Of a stretch of 64,000 nt of DNA, positions 31,790 to 43,691 are shown piece after piece. The first letter of the stretch is position 1. Every line of letters starts with the position of its first letter. This stretch comes from Phytoseiulus persimilis (lineage: Eukaryota; Arthropoda; Arachnida; Mesostigmata; Phytoseiidae). The notes beneath the pieces were generated by a model. That model was given only the letters and a program-made list of their open reading frames with translations, searched no databases and was not told the origin of the DNA. The DNA is taken from assembly GCA_037576195.1 (NCBI GenBank), contig CM075102.1:34530745-34594744 (forward strand), written 5' to 3'. Position numbers and translations under genes: made by a program.

Positions 31790-34700
31790 GACTTCTGGTG
31801 GATCGCTTCAACCTTGGGTTCATCAACGATCCTCATAAAACCCTTTGTGAATCGAAGCAGAAGGCGGACAGCATGAAATCTTTCAAGTTGACGATACCTT
31901 CAGAAGAAGAGGTGCCCTGTACACTCCGAATCACTCTGCCAGAGCAGAACGACATCGAAATCGAAATCCGATTCTCAGCTGTGACGAACAATAAAGTTGT
32001 CGAAGTGGAACTGAATTCGAAGGCAACAACTACACTTAACAGAGTCGATGACAGGTTTGTTGGACAGCTTCAGACTTGGGCGATTGGAAGCGCTAATGTG
32101 CAGATTCAATTTCCAAGACCTCTTGGGCAAGGATTTTCTATGCCCACAGCAGCCACCCCGACCATTGAGCAGCCAGAGAGGGGGACTCATCTCTTGAATG
32201 ACATTTCAGAGCTACCGAGTTGCTGTCGCAGATCGACATCGATTCCTCGGGCGGTTTCATTCCACCGGATATAGCGCGGCAGCTCGATGATGAAGAAGAA
32301 GCTGACGAAGTTGTAGACACGTCGCGATGCGAAGAAGAGGAGGAACCTGTGGACTCAGTGATTCCAGGTGGGCAAAGGAATTTTGATTCCAGTTGCGGCT
32401 TCAAGAAAGTTCGAGGAAGCTTCGACTTCGCAATGATCGTCTCGTCGGCTTGCTCAGTCCGCGATGATCGTTCTCAGCTTTCCGTTGCGATTCTCGCGGG
32501 CTAGAGCGCGATTCCTTTTCCGAAGTCTAACGATTGATTGTGGAGTGAACATCCGACGAAATCGCTGTGGGATCTAATAATCGAACTCGCGCAGCTTTGG
32601 CACCTCTGATACATCAAGCCATAGGGCACGCGTGCGCAAAGTTCGTCGTGCTCGATGCCGACATGGCGCTGAGCATCCTTCGAGCAGCGGTTTCGGATAG
32701 AAACTAAAGCCATGAACGTAGGAGCGTAGCAAGGGGATAAGCGGAGAGGCGGACCGCCTTGGGCACCACCTAACCGAGGAGCACCGAGGGCTACGTTTCC
32801 AGCTTCCCACTGGAGCTCCTGATGTTCATCAAGAAGCATAATCTCGGAATTGGCTTCGCAAACAACGGTATTGAGGACGGCAATAGTCGGGGTATTTCGC
32901 AACGCGGAGCCGTGAAAAAGGTTGGAACGACACGCCGATCGTGCCATTGACGAGTAAATTGAAGTGAGAACTCATGAGTCGGCTAACGTGCCCGAGCCTG
33001 AGCTATTAGAGAAAGAGAGATAAACCACTCTTGCGAAAGCGGCGGGTGGAGCGAGAAGCAGCGGAGCATATTCATGGGCGAGCATTGAGCTTACATAACG
33101 CGACAAGTCCTATGAGTTAAGCAAGCTGTGAGAGATGCTTGGAAACTCATATCATCGCTCCAGTTCGTGCCGATTGCGTCTCTCGAACCTGGCGGTCCTG
33201 TCGATCGAGCATGATCTCTCGGATGATACCGATATTGGTCATGCGATCAATGAGTTCGTGGATATGGGAGACCACAGGATTCAGTTCTGGAGTTTGGATC
33301 TGTCGGGAGGATACATTTCCTGTACCGAATCAGTACCTTTGATGTTTCCATTCATGTTAGTCTAGCTGATATTTTCTGTCTCGGTTGGAGGAGGATGGGG
33401 AGGGGGGCGCTATTTTCGGTGACCGCCCCGGGCACAAGAGACCCCTGTTACGGCACTGGATACATCAGCGATTCAATAAAGGGCAATCCTCTTGCATCAC
33501 TCTCAAGATTGAGCGCAACTGCCCTGGCCGTTCCTCGACTGTCGGTGCCCTAGAGCTCAGGAAACATTCATACTCACAGGGCGTATGTTCGCATCGAGTT
33601 CGGCTGCACTTCTTTCCTGTCCGAGCGCAGGAAAACTGGGCGCTCACTCACTGCTTGGTGGTCGAATACATTACATTCCGCTCGGCAAACATTCTAATCG
33701 AATTTTCGTCTGACCGTTCATCCCTATGTTGGAGATAGTCAACGAATAACTTGCGCGAGCGTTCGCGAACTGGTCGCTTTTCGGTCATTCTTGACGGAAT
33801 CTTTTGAACTGTTTTTCTCCGACAGGTCTCTACGACACACCGAAATCTACGGCGCGAGAGTCGTCTTTCGAGGATGATTGTTGTTTTGTGCCGGCAACTC
33901 AGCAGCGGAAGCTCGAAGAAAGCGACTTCGACGATGACGTCGAGGCGGTTGTCGTGAGCAGCGACGAAGAAGGGGAGGAGGAAGTGGAACCGTGAGCTGG
34001 AGAGACTAACATTGCTATCTCACGGAATATATATTCATTGGAGTCAATACACAGAAAACGCTCGTTTCATTGGGGGGAACGTTTACAGAGGCTTGAAAAA
34101 CGTCGCGGACGATGAAAGTCTTACTTCGCCCGGAAAAAGTCGGACAAGTATGTCGAAGGAGAGATCTCCGCCAAAACGTGTTGAATTCGATAAAGATGCA
34201 GAGGGAAATCAGGAGCCCCGAGGAGAAAACTGTGAGGCGGAGAATGCTGAGTCAGACAGTAGCGACTCGTTCAAGGGCGAACCGATGATGCCCGACAGTC
34301 AACCTGTCGAACCCGTTGTCAAAAAGAAATTCATCAAGAAGAAGAACGTTGTTGTTCTCAGCTCGGATGAGGAAGACGATAACGCAGATAGTGGAGTGCA
34401 AAAGAGTTTGCCAGACCTTGACACCGAGGTGAGTCTGATGAAATTTTTGGTGCGGACGAGGAAGGCTATCACCACACTGAGTTTGGTTATAGAATCGCTC
34501 CAGCGACCTTGACCGTGGAATCCCTGCTTGGCTATCGATTTCAGATTTCTTCACAGCCTCCTGCAGCCGGGAACAGAATCGCGGAAAACCTCGATGCTGG
34601 GCCCGACGAGAAAGGTGCATCTATTCAGCCTGCTACCACCGACGAAACCCCTGCTGAAGTTCTTGGAAGTGGCATTCAAGATTCTCCAAGAAACCATTCT

Positions 34701-37700
34701 CCTGCCGCTGAGGGAGGCAAGGAGGCCTCGCCTGGTGCCGAGGGCATCACAGGTCAGTTCTCTCGTTCGGCTCATATCCGACTCGATTATTTGATCGCTT
34801 TATGCATGGAACTTACGTAGAAAAAGGGTTTTTCAACACCGCACCTCCAGAGGTCGGGACAGATGCTTTGGATATCGAAGCTCGTACCGCGGCTCAGACT
34901 GTCGAGGACACGCAGAATCAAACCTTCCCGAGACCGAGCTCCTCAAAAGCGGATCGGATTTCATCAGAAGATAAGGTGGAGATCCCTGAAACAGAAGAAC
35001 AGCGGAGCGTGTTCACGCCCAACGAGAACTTCGTAAGACCAAATGTCCTCCTCTGTGAGATTCAATTCGCTCTCTTGTGGGTTCATGATACAGGTAGACT
35101 AGAGAGAGAGAGTCATCGATCACACATTGATCGGTATCACTTCTTTCAGTTCAAAATTCCGAGTCCAGTCGAGAAGCGAACCGTGTCGCCTGCGGAAACA
35201 AGAACGCAAGAGTCGTTGAGGCTATCTCTGCTGAGCGAATCTGAGAAAGTGGGAACGCCCTCTGGAGTGCGAGGCTCGGGTGTTGTAGCCAGTCCGGAAA
35301 ATTTTGCGGAGAAGAGAGCTGGAGCAGACTCGAATCAAGATGAGGAGCCGGACTTGTTTGCTGTTCCCCCGCAAGAACAGGCTTGCACTTCACCGGGTAC
35401 TTCAGAACTCAAAATACCAGAAATCGATGTTGAACCGAAGCGTACGCAAAACCGTTTCCTTGAGTCAGTTGGACGAAGAGGAGCGCCAGAGGGAACGTCC
35501 GATCCTCAAGTCGATGACGAATCTGGCGAAAAGGCGACGCGAGACCCAGATGAGATCGACGAATCACCCCTTCAGAACGGAGCACTCGCTTATATCGCTC
35601 AAGGCGTTGACCTCGCGCTCACCAATTGCTCAGCACGTGGTAGATTACCTCCTTCATTTCCTCCGCAGACGCGCATTATGCTTGTGACCATGACTCTTGA
35701 GGGGTCGACGATAGTTGGGCTCTCCATTCATTCGATCGGTGTTCCAAACACAAAGACTTTGTACGAAAACGTTACCTCTAGAATATGTCCGCTTGCGCCC
35801 GTACCAACAACATCCGTCTGATGCCGCCAGACGAGAGCGAGTATCACAATGGTTGGCGCGTATACCTGGAGGCCCAAGTGATGAATATGAGCAAATAATG
35901 AGCAACGGGGTGGGCATCGAGGAAATGGTCGAGCGTGAGTCTATATGTTCTCCGTCGCAAAGTATTGAAACTCGAGCTGCTAGCCGTTTGACTGATCGTT
36001 GGATCTGGTACCTACCGCCTTCTTTCAAGACGGAACTCTTTCGGAGATTCTGTCGTCCTCTGAGTCCGGTCGTGTGGTCTTCTCGTCGATCTCTCTCTCG
36101 CCGCGTTTCGATCTTCTGTCAGAAACCCTGGTGGCGTCCTACTGTCGAGTACCGAACTTTGTTTCGTACCGCGTTTCAGTCTTCAGCTCGATCTGAGGAA
36201 TCGCTCGTTCGATTGCGTTTTCATTCCGCTTCTCTCGTCGCTCTCATGTCAAGTCGGTGTTGACTATGTTGTTCACCTGTAAGTCCTGTTCCATTAATGA
36301 GAGGATTCAATATCTGATTCGCCTTGTCCTCTCTCCAAGCATTCGCCAACCTGGTTCCTCCCTTGTCACCCATCATCACGACCGCAAGCGAGAGAGAAGA
36401 GCAGGAAACCAACGAGTCGGAGGGTCGTGGAGCCGACAGCCCTTCGCGGAAGAGGTGAGGCGGTGTAGATGGTCTCCGGACGGCTACCATTAATCTCTGG
36501 AGGATAACGAAGTTGGAGACCGCTTTCGACAGTTGTGACTCTCGATGGATGGCATGGACGGGTTTTTCATCAACGATATCATGCTCCGTTATTTCAGAAG
36601 TTTCCCAGGTCCATGCGCGATGAGCCCCGAAAAACGCCATCGTACCAGCTCAGCGGTTTCGCCTGATCCGAAAAGTCCGCGTACGCCCACAGGCGACAAA
36701 ACTTCCAAGTCACAGTTGCCCAAAACCTCATCGGGAATGGCTGCGGCCGGCGGGTAAATGCCTTTTCTTCTCTTGCTTCTAATCTGCTCATGAAAAGTAT
36801 ATCCAAATCACCGGTACACTTGACTCGTTCTTTGCTAGAGATGGAAATCACGAAGATGATGGCGTCCCCGAACTCGTCCCAGAAGAGAGCACTTACAGGC
36901 CCGCCCGGATCAGTGCCCGCAGGAGAAGGCTCTATAACAGCGAGGACGAGCCAACCCAATCGATGTCGAAAATTGTCGACAGTCAAGAAGTGGAGAAGTT
37001 CGCTCTGCCGCCGGCTTCTCGTACGAGGTATGCCCGTCGGAGCCGGGACCCCCAGGGCGCTCCTCCCAGAGTGGATGGATTCACCGTTTCGCTCAAAATT
37101 CTTCCAGCGAGAGGAACCCGACGACATCAAGTGCTCGGAGATCCGTCAGAGTACCCGGGGTCGATAGCAAAATCGAGACTCCGCGCAACGGTCCGTCCGA
37201 AGGAACTGCAAAATCTACGCGGCGCACTCGGAGTAGCCGAAGCGTTGATGCAGGAAAGGATGTTGGAATCAGTGTCCAGTACGTCCATTTCGGCGGTTCC
37301 CTCTCTGATTCTCTCCACTTGGAGTACACATCTCGGATAGGACACAGATTCGCTTGTTAACGAATTACCCTCTCATGCAGAGTCGAGACGCGATCCACAA
37401 CAACGCCTTCACGCATTTCACAGCGGCGTAAAGCAGTTCTGAGGTGAGAGCAGATCTCTTTCAGATGGATCGATTTGTCTGGAATCGCATTTTCGATCTA
37501 TCGATGACCTCTCCTCGCTTTCGTTGACAGCCCCCAAATTCTGAAAGTATTCGGAGAGAATGCCGATGAAAAAGCGAACCGTCGACATCAGACTGAGAAA
37601 GAGTACGATTTGGGATATGCACAGAGAGTCCGCCAATGTTTTGTCGTGTTGTACGTCGCTTTCTCCGGAGTTTTCTATCGTGTCCTTTCATGAACGAGAC

Positions 37701-39742
37701 AGCCCCGATTTTCGGAGATGTCGCGTGCGGTCCGATTCCCCCTCCCTCCTCCAGATATTCCATCTCCATGTGTTTCCAGGAACTCCTTGAAATCTAAGGA
37801 ACTCGAGAATCCCCTGGAGGAAGTTCTCGTCGCAGAAACGGTCCCCGATGGTGAAGACGTCCAAAAAGCTGAGACAGAGGCGAATGAAGTTGAAGAAACC
37901 CCGACTCAAGAAGCTGTCCCAGGCTCCTCAGAACCTCCTCCGAAAAGGTAGAGCATGTCTTGCGCGTCGTTGATCCAAGAGGTGTCCTGTTGCGCAGCTT
38001 GATACGGCTCCCTCTTCCGTGATCTATTATGAATATCTCAAATCTCAAAGTCATCCTCATTGCCCAGAAGAGCCCTCCGCCCTCGGAGAACAAAAAGTTC
38101 GGACTCAAGTAAAACGGAACTACCGGACCCTTATGCGAGAGACACGATTGAAGTCGTAAGTCCTTGAGAGCAATTCATCTCTTATGAGTCTGAGCTCCTC
38201 GATAGATTCCTTCTTCCGCGTCGAGTCATGAACAGTAATCTTGATTTCAGGATCCGCCGACTGCATCTCGAACGCGCAGCTCATCTAAAAAATCAGTATC
38301 GTCGGATCAGTCATTACACATAGTAGAGTTCAGCGAGGAAATCAATCCAGAACTCGTCGAGCCTCGAGTCCTACGCTCAAGACCACAGCCTGCAGGACAT
38401 AAAGTTGTGAGTTGAGTCAATCGCCCTTCCTATCAATGTCATGAACGAACGCGGTGATACTCGTTATTCGATATCAAATAGAGCCGCCCAAACTTGCAGA
38501 AACATAGCAAAGTGAATCGAATTCGGATTTTCAGAGGGCAAGTCGAGTACGTTCCTTATCGAATCTCATTGAGCGAGAACAGTCCGTTCCGAAACGGAGT
38601 CGCTTGATTAGGAAGTCCACAAGTAGTATCAGCGCGAGCATACGAACTGGTTGCGAAAACGATCAAGCTGATGGGAACAAAGGAGAGGATCCCAATTGTT
38701 CAATCAATGAGAGTGTTGCCAGCTCCGAGAGCTCGGTTGGAGTGAACCGTATTGCGAAAGCTCGCGTCATGTTCACCGGTAAAACTTCTTTGATCGCTAC
38801 ATCATATTACAGCTCTCACTCACGGGCTCTCGAAGCGTACCGCTTTCATGACACTTATCGCGCTTTGCCGATTTCCAACTCATCCAGGTATCGAGAATCC
38901 ACCACGCGAGGAAGTTCTCAAACTCGGATTGAAACTCACCGACATCATCTCACAATGCACCGTCCTTGTCGCGGCCAAGTTCACGAGGACCGTGAAGATG
39001 ATGTACGCGGCTGCGAAAGGAATTCCTGTAGTGAGCTCGAGTTGGGTGATAGAGTCTGCCAAAGCGAAGAAAGTTCTCGGTGAGCAGTCTCTCGGGGCGA
39101 AAGATGAAGTCTGCAACGAATCTCCGCAATTTTCGACACGATGGTCACCACATTGATTTCCAGGAATTGAAAACTTCCTGCTTCGAGATGAGAGTGCCGA
39201 GAAGAAATTCAACTTCAGCCTGAGGAATACTCTCCAACTGGCTAGCGAGACCAAATTCTTCAAAGGATGGAGCTTCTACGTAACCAAATCATGCTCACCA
39301 AATGCGGAACAGCTCAGCGAGATACTGAGCGGCTGCGATGCGAAAGTGAGTACTGAGATCTCTCCTATCTGACTGGAGACCTCATGGTCCCTACGCGATC
39401 CATATACTTTTCGATTGAGGTGACGTCATCCTTCCTTGGAAAACTTTCGATGAAACCTGGTGTGGGAAGATTCCGATTCGTTTCTGCGTTTCATCGACCG
39501 CATGGGGTCCGTGAGGAAAATGGAAATAGCGTAACGGTTTCGTTCAGCAAGCTCGATCGTCTAACTTCCAGGTCCTGGTCAGGATACCCGCGAAATTCGC
39601 TGAAGACACTGCCATAGTGACCTGTCCAGCCGATCGCAAACTATTGCCCAGAAAGCTCCCTGTTCCTGCTATCTCGGTCGAATTCGTGTTCCATGGAATA
39701 CTCAAACATGAGGCAGATTTCCACACCTTCGAAGTGGAGTGA
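31790..39742 (+). CDS. MDC1/Mu2-like DNA-damage adaptor: divergent FHA plus tandem BRCT, 22 exons
   Basis: Exons: 31790-32054, 32210-32367, 33826-33991, 34089-34428, 34557-34752, 34821-35032, 35150-35639, 35782-35934, 36030-36068, 36340-36454, 36598-36753, 36839-37027, 37108-37278, 37381-37443, 37531-37650, 37780-37947, 38068-38155, 38251-38406, 38535-38778, 38888-39079, 39164-39345, 39572-39742. All phases agree; from ATG 31873 the protein is 1316 aa. The C terminus is a tandem BRCT (about 1128-1205 and 1225-1310): ARVMFTG, QCTVLVAAKFTRTVKMM and SSSWVIESAKAKKVL, then GWSFYV and a final VLVRIP...VEFV strand. The start (LRITLPEQNDIEIEI, LNSKATTTLN) looks like the second half of a divergent FHA domain; an upstream exon may complete it. 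The middle is disordered with acidic CK2-type sites (VVSSDEEGEEE, VVLSSDEEDD). MDC1 binds phosphorylated H2A variants at breaks. Exons 9 and 10 and the 1.46-kb intron 2 are the least certain parts. Confidence 0.75.
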
Positions 39743-39780
39743 TAATCAAGGGGAAGGGAATGAGAGAGGAACTCGAGAAG

Positions 39781-39843
39781 GAGTAAGGTGTCTTACATAA
39801 CGGAGAATGAGATGGAGTATGGTGTCTTACGTAACGCAGAATG
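39781..39843. repeat. 34-nt imperfect tandem duplication
   Basis: GAGTAAGGTGTCTTACATAA is repeated 34 nt later as GAGTATGGTGTCTTACGTAA, with the flanking CGGAGAATG/CGCAGAATG also matching. It lies 40 nt after the stop of the MDC1-like gene, so in its 3' UTR or just beyond. Confidence 0.6.
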
Positions 39844-41203
39844 TCAACTCATAAGGCTTCAAGTGCTCTCTGAGCTTTCGAGCGAATTATCGCATCTCTC
39901 GGAGCAGAATATATATGGATGAGTTCTTACGGTGAATATAAACTTAATAATCGACGACGTCGAACTCCTTGGCTCGAACTGTGAGGAACCGAGTCGGTGT
40001 ATCGACTAGGTAGCTAGAGCCCTCACCTCGCAGGAAACTCAGGGATTCATAACGTAAGATAAGTCAGGATAAGGGGCAATCACGCCTTTTGCCCTAAGCA
40101 GCGCAGATGTTCCTAGTGAAACACAAGCAAGATATTCTGAAAGTATCAGATAAACATTCCAGTGAGTTTCACTGAATCACTTTGTCGTTTATTGGGTAGG
40201 ATAGGGAATCAGTTAGGGAGAGGTGATCACTGGGTCGCGGTCGCCTAGGATGCGAAGAGTGAGCCATTTGAGGTTCTTCCGGATTAACAGTGGAAACTAT
40301 CGAATCAGGTTGGAATATCGCTTGAATCTCGTGCCTGAATCAGAATCAAGACTGCAAGAAATCTCACAGCCTCCCAAATAAACTGGAACTGACTCTCGAT
40401 GTCATAAAACTGCTCTTGGCCGTCGATATCCTGTGCTGATAGACCCGCTCGGAACGTTAAAAATTTGGCCATTCTTCGAGCCAGTCCCTCAACGTATTCT
40501 GCTATTTGCCCGGAACGCATCTCGATATTGGATGGTACCACGCATATTTATGAAGTAACCTGAACTCTCTTGAGAAGCGCTCGTCAATGAATACACAGGA
40601 TTCCACTGCTTCGATGACGGAACCCAACCGCTCGTGGTCCTCTGGTACGAATGCCCGGCAAGACGGAAGCAGGGACGAGTTGCAGACGAGGCTTCGAAAG
40701 TGTAAATTTTGACTGGGCTGACGCGATCTCTGTACAAATCTACCTGGTTTGCACCCGTTCGATGCTATTCGAAGAGCAGTTTCTGGGCCAAGGCTTAGTC
40801 GGGATCTTTCATGGTCCCCATGAGTTTAACGAACGTAGAAAGCTGTCACGTTTGACTGACGTTGCGAATATTTTGGACTTTCCCACCAAAGGGTGTCAAG
40901 TGGGTTTCTAATCTGTTGGAGTAACTCCCACGGTGGTGGAACTGTGAACGTGAACTAGCCGTGAATAATGTCAGGAATGCCGGTCGGGCAAAAAGTACCG
41001 AATAGCGTACAATGTCATTCCTTCGCAATCAAATCCAAACAATCTCTCAGCCGAAAAGATTCGCAGTCCAATCGGTGGGTCACGTACCAATGTGAAAGTC
41101 TCGATCGAGTGATAGTGGTACCATGTAGGATTGAGGAATGTGAGATCGTCGGTCGAAGTTCCCAAGCTGGCTAGAGTTCACGATTCGCGCTCCGAGCTTA
41201 CCG
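39844..41203. other. No resolved gene
   Basis: Minus-strand frames of 78-82 codons at 40.3-40.74 kb (QFYDIESQFQFIWEAVRFLA, hydrophobic end) and a short + frame near 40.59 kb are the only candidates. None could be spliced or identified. Confidence 0.3.
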
Positions 41204-41424
41204 TCAATGGCTGACCTCTGCTACACTCGGCTGGTCATCAAACGATTCGGAAGAGTCGAACCAGGCCTGGGTCTTCCTCTGCGGCTGCAATGAGAGGCCC
41301 AGAAAGGTTCGGACCTGATCTCGCTTTCGCTGCTGTTTACCACAAGAGTACATCATTTCTCTAGTGGCCTGCTCTTCGTTGCTTTCCACGGTTTCTTTCT
41401 CGAGTCTCGAGTGTACACGGGTTG
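41204..41424 (-). CDS. Last exon of an unidentified minus-strand gene
   Basis: After an ATATTTCAG acceptor (incoming phase 1) the frame reads RLEKETVESNEEQATREMMY, then GKQQRKRDQVRTFLGLSLQP, and ends at TGA 41204. It is hydrophilic and charged with natural codon choice. Upstream exons probably lie between 41.5 and 42.1 kb, but I could not fix them. No family recognised. Confidence 0.4.
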
Positions 41425-41739
41425 CTGAAATATTCTCATATTGACACTCAGGTTGTCAGACAAGTTTGAACAAAAAGCGAAGCTGCCCACCTGATCACAT
41501 CTGGTTCGAAAAGTACCAAGGACGACTCACAGAGGCCTCTGAAGCCGAGCCTTTGTTTCTCGAGCCCGAGAATACCTCAAGTTGGAGGAACGCGGGCATT
41601 GTTTTAGAGTGAGTCCCTAGAGGTTCCTTCCAGTGAGGACCTGCTGGGGAACGAATCAGATGCGAGCGGGCCCAACCTCGAGAGAACTGGCCTGAATGAG
41701 ACAGCCTGGAGGAATCAGCTCAGAAAGGACGATATGAAG

Positions 41740-42096
41740 CTACAAGAAACGACGCCAGTTGCTGGTGTCCCCCAGACAGCCGCTTTCGACATGACATCGT
41801 CGAAAAGCCGGGACGCCCGGCGAAGAGTTAAGCTCTTCCGGCAGCGTTGAGTCTCCTCTCATCCTCACGACTTGAACAAGATCGTTGAACCGATCGCCTT
41901 CAACCTCTAAGGTATCCCGAGCAAGAGCCTCTCGAGACACTAGGGCTCTACGCCGACAATGGTTAGTCGCACCAGCCATGCATCTCCGGGATTCCCTTGT
42001 CTCGTTTCCGTTCACCTGACAAGTCGTTAGAAACTTTATTCCTCCGCGATGTTCGCCCTCCCGAAAAACGTAAGAGCGAAGATCCGGAAGATTCAT
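41740..42096 (-). CDS. Uncharacterised 118-codon frame, perhaps same gene as 41204
   Basis: ATG 42096 to TAG 41740, with protein-like segments (TLEVEGDRFNDLVQVVRMRG). It could be an upstream exon of the gene whose last exon is at 41204-41424 or a separate small gene. A GTGAACG after FLTTCQ is a possible donor. No domain recognised. Confidence 0.3.
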   Translation of the reverse strand: MNLPDLRSYVFREGEHRGGIKFLTTCQVNGNETRESRRCMAGATNHCRRRALVSREALARDTLEVEGDRFNDLVQVVRMRGDSTLPEELNSSPGVPAFRRCHVESGCLGDTSNWRRFL

Positions 42097-42285
42097 GGGC
42101 CGTGACCTGGCAATCGCGGAAAGAAAATCGGTTCCAACGATTCTATGATACCAGAAACGCGGACCGACATCTCACGCTGGGTTTCATCAACTATGCTGAA
42201 TGACTCTATTCGACGTCATAATCCGCTTCGAATTTGACGAAAAAGGCAGGAAGCAGGTTTCGATTCCGTTTGTTGTTGCCGTGAT

Positions 42286-42582
42286 TTGTTAGTTTGGTGT
42301 TCCGCTCGCCCCTCTATCCCAGAAGATTTTTTATTGATTCCAACTCATTCACCTTTGGAACTCACGAATGCGTCATCTGTGAGCGTCCACGTGTCACAAC
42401 AAGCCATCGTAGCTGCCGATAACGCTCGGAGGCGAGTGACGACTCAGGGGGGGCGAAAGATCACGATGATGAACTCGGACGTGAACGAGTGGAGCTTCAG
42501 GTCCCGAGGTGTTCCCGAGCCCAACGAGCTCGTATGCGTCTTGAAATGTATCGTCGTTGCGCGCGATATTGGCTCATCTTGA
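42286..42582 (+). CDS. Uncharacterised exon-like open frame
   Basis: A 98-codon frame containing ELTNASSVSVHVSQQAIVAA and KITMMNSDVNEWSFRSRGVP with strongly codon-biased third positions. It has no ATG at a credible place, so it is probably an exon. No family recognised. Confidence 0.3.
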   Translation: MLVWCSARPSIPEDFLLIPTHSPLELTNASSVSVHVSQQAIVAADNARRRVTTQGGRKITMMNSDVNEWSFRSRGVPEPNELVCVLKCIVVARDIGSS

Positions 42583-43214
42583 AGCATTGCAGAAAGTCTT
42601 GCTACAAACAAGACCGCATACAATAAAAAGTACTTCTAGAATGAAACAAGTACGTTATATTCCGAGTGACGCACAGTCTCACGCAGAGCCAGTCGGAGCT
42701 GTGCCACAAATGTTTCGACGCTTCGAGCATAACCAACCTTAACAAGCAGCAAGATCGCAGACTACCTCCGGACGGACTGCCGGTTTTCTCGAAGAATTCA
42801 AACACGAAATACTTGCGAGGGACGATGCGTCGTCATGCGGCGGAATAATGTCAAATGCATGAGAATCTGAACTATAATCCCCCGAGAGAAATTCGAACTA
42901 TTCCCACACTGAGTATAGAAAAATGAAGAGAGTGTCGTGGGTTAGTAGCGATCTCTGGAGATGGCCGGAAAACAGGGAGCTGATTCTCCGCAGGGTGCTC
43001 TCCGAAGTCGCATGCACGGCCACATGGGGTCGAGACAGCAAACCGGAGACCGACTTCACATCCTCGCCTCGATGCTCTGTTCTCACTCTTGAACAAGGCC
43101 ACCAAAAGTGCTAAGGCAGGCGACTCGCGGTTCTGATGCTCAGTCGCTACCGGTTGTCGTCGTTGCCAGGTTGTTTTCTAGCTCCGAAGCGGACGTACCC
43201 CGGGAACAAGCACG

Positions 43215-43691
43215 ATGCCTAAGCACTGGAGGAGGCCTCTCACCCAGATGTACAAAATCAATTACAACTTCGGTCAATCGCTCTATTCCAACTGCCTGGA
43301 TGAGATCGATCGCAAGAGCAACAACCGTTTGAGCGGAGTTTACGACCTGAATCGTCCGACATCGTCAGATCGCGCGGTTCGCACTGCGAGTCAGCTCATG
43401 TCCGACCTGGAAGCAGAAGGCGAAGCGTTTGTCGCGGATCAAAAGCACAGTAAGTCAGCATGAATGTCGAGAGCTTATCTAGGAATCCATCGGGAGCATC
43501 GAAGGTGTCTTGATCGAGCGGAAGACCAGTGCCGTGCTATCGACGAGTTCCAAAAGGGAGTCCGAGAACTCGCTGAAGCAAACGGATTATCTGTGAAGTG
43601 CGAAACTCGCTGCGCTCGAGCTCTGAGAGAACTGCTTGGGAACTCAAGAGAACACGTTTATCTTCTTCAGCAGACTCACAACGCGCTCTGA
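43215..43691 (+). CDS. Small helical protein, two exons with an apparent 33-nt intron
   Basis: Exon 43215-43449 (ATG MPKHWRRPL) ends at a GTAAGT donor in phase 1 and exon 43483-43691 starts after TTATCTAG, giving 147 aa. The N-terminal half has MYKINYNFGQSLYSNCLDEI and a Ser/Asp-rich linker; the second half is charged and helical (DEFQKGVRELAEAN, CARALRELLG). The start recalls short arthropod thick-filament proteins (flightin/myofilin type), a weak impression only. The 33-nt intron is unusually short. The phase-1 junction would also fit a downstream exon at 44625-44696 (DELIAKSMIQVQNRRRNIMR, then stop), so alternative 3' ends are possible. An ATG frame at about 43851 with a GTGAGA donor could be an alternative first exon. 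Confidence 0.5.

Noticed and set aside
35304-35687. Alternate + frame across exon 7 of the MDC1-like gene (127 codons, LSQLDEEERQRERPILK)
   Set aside because: It looks coding, but the phases of exons 6 and 8 fit only the main frame; the alternate frame would need extra, very small introns.
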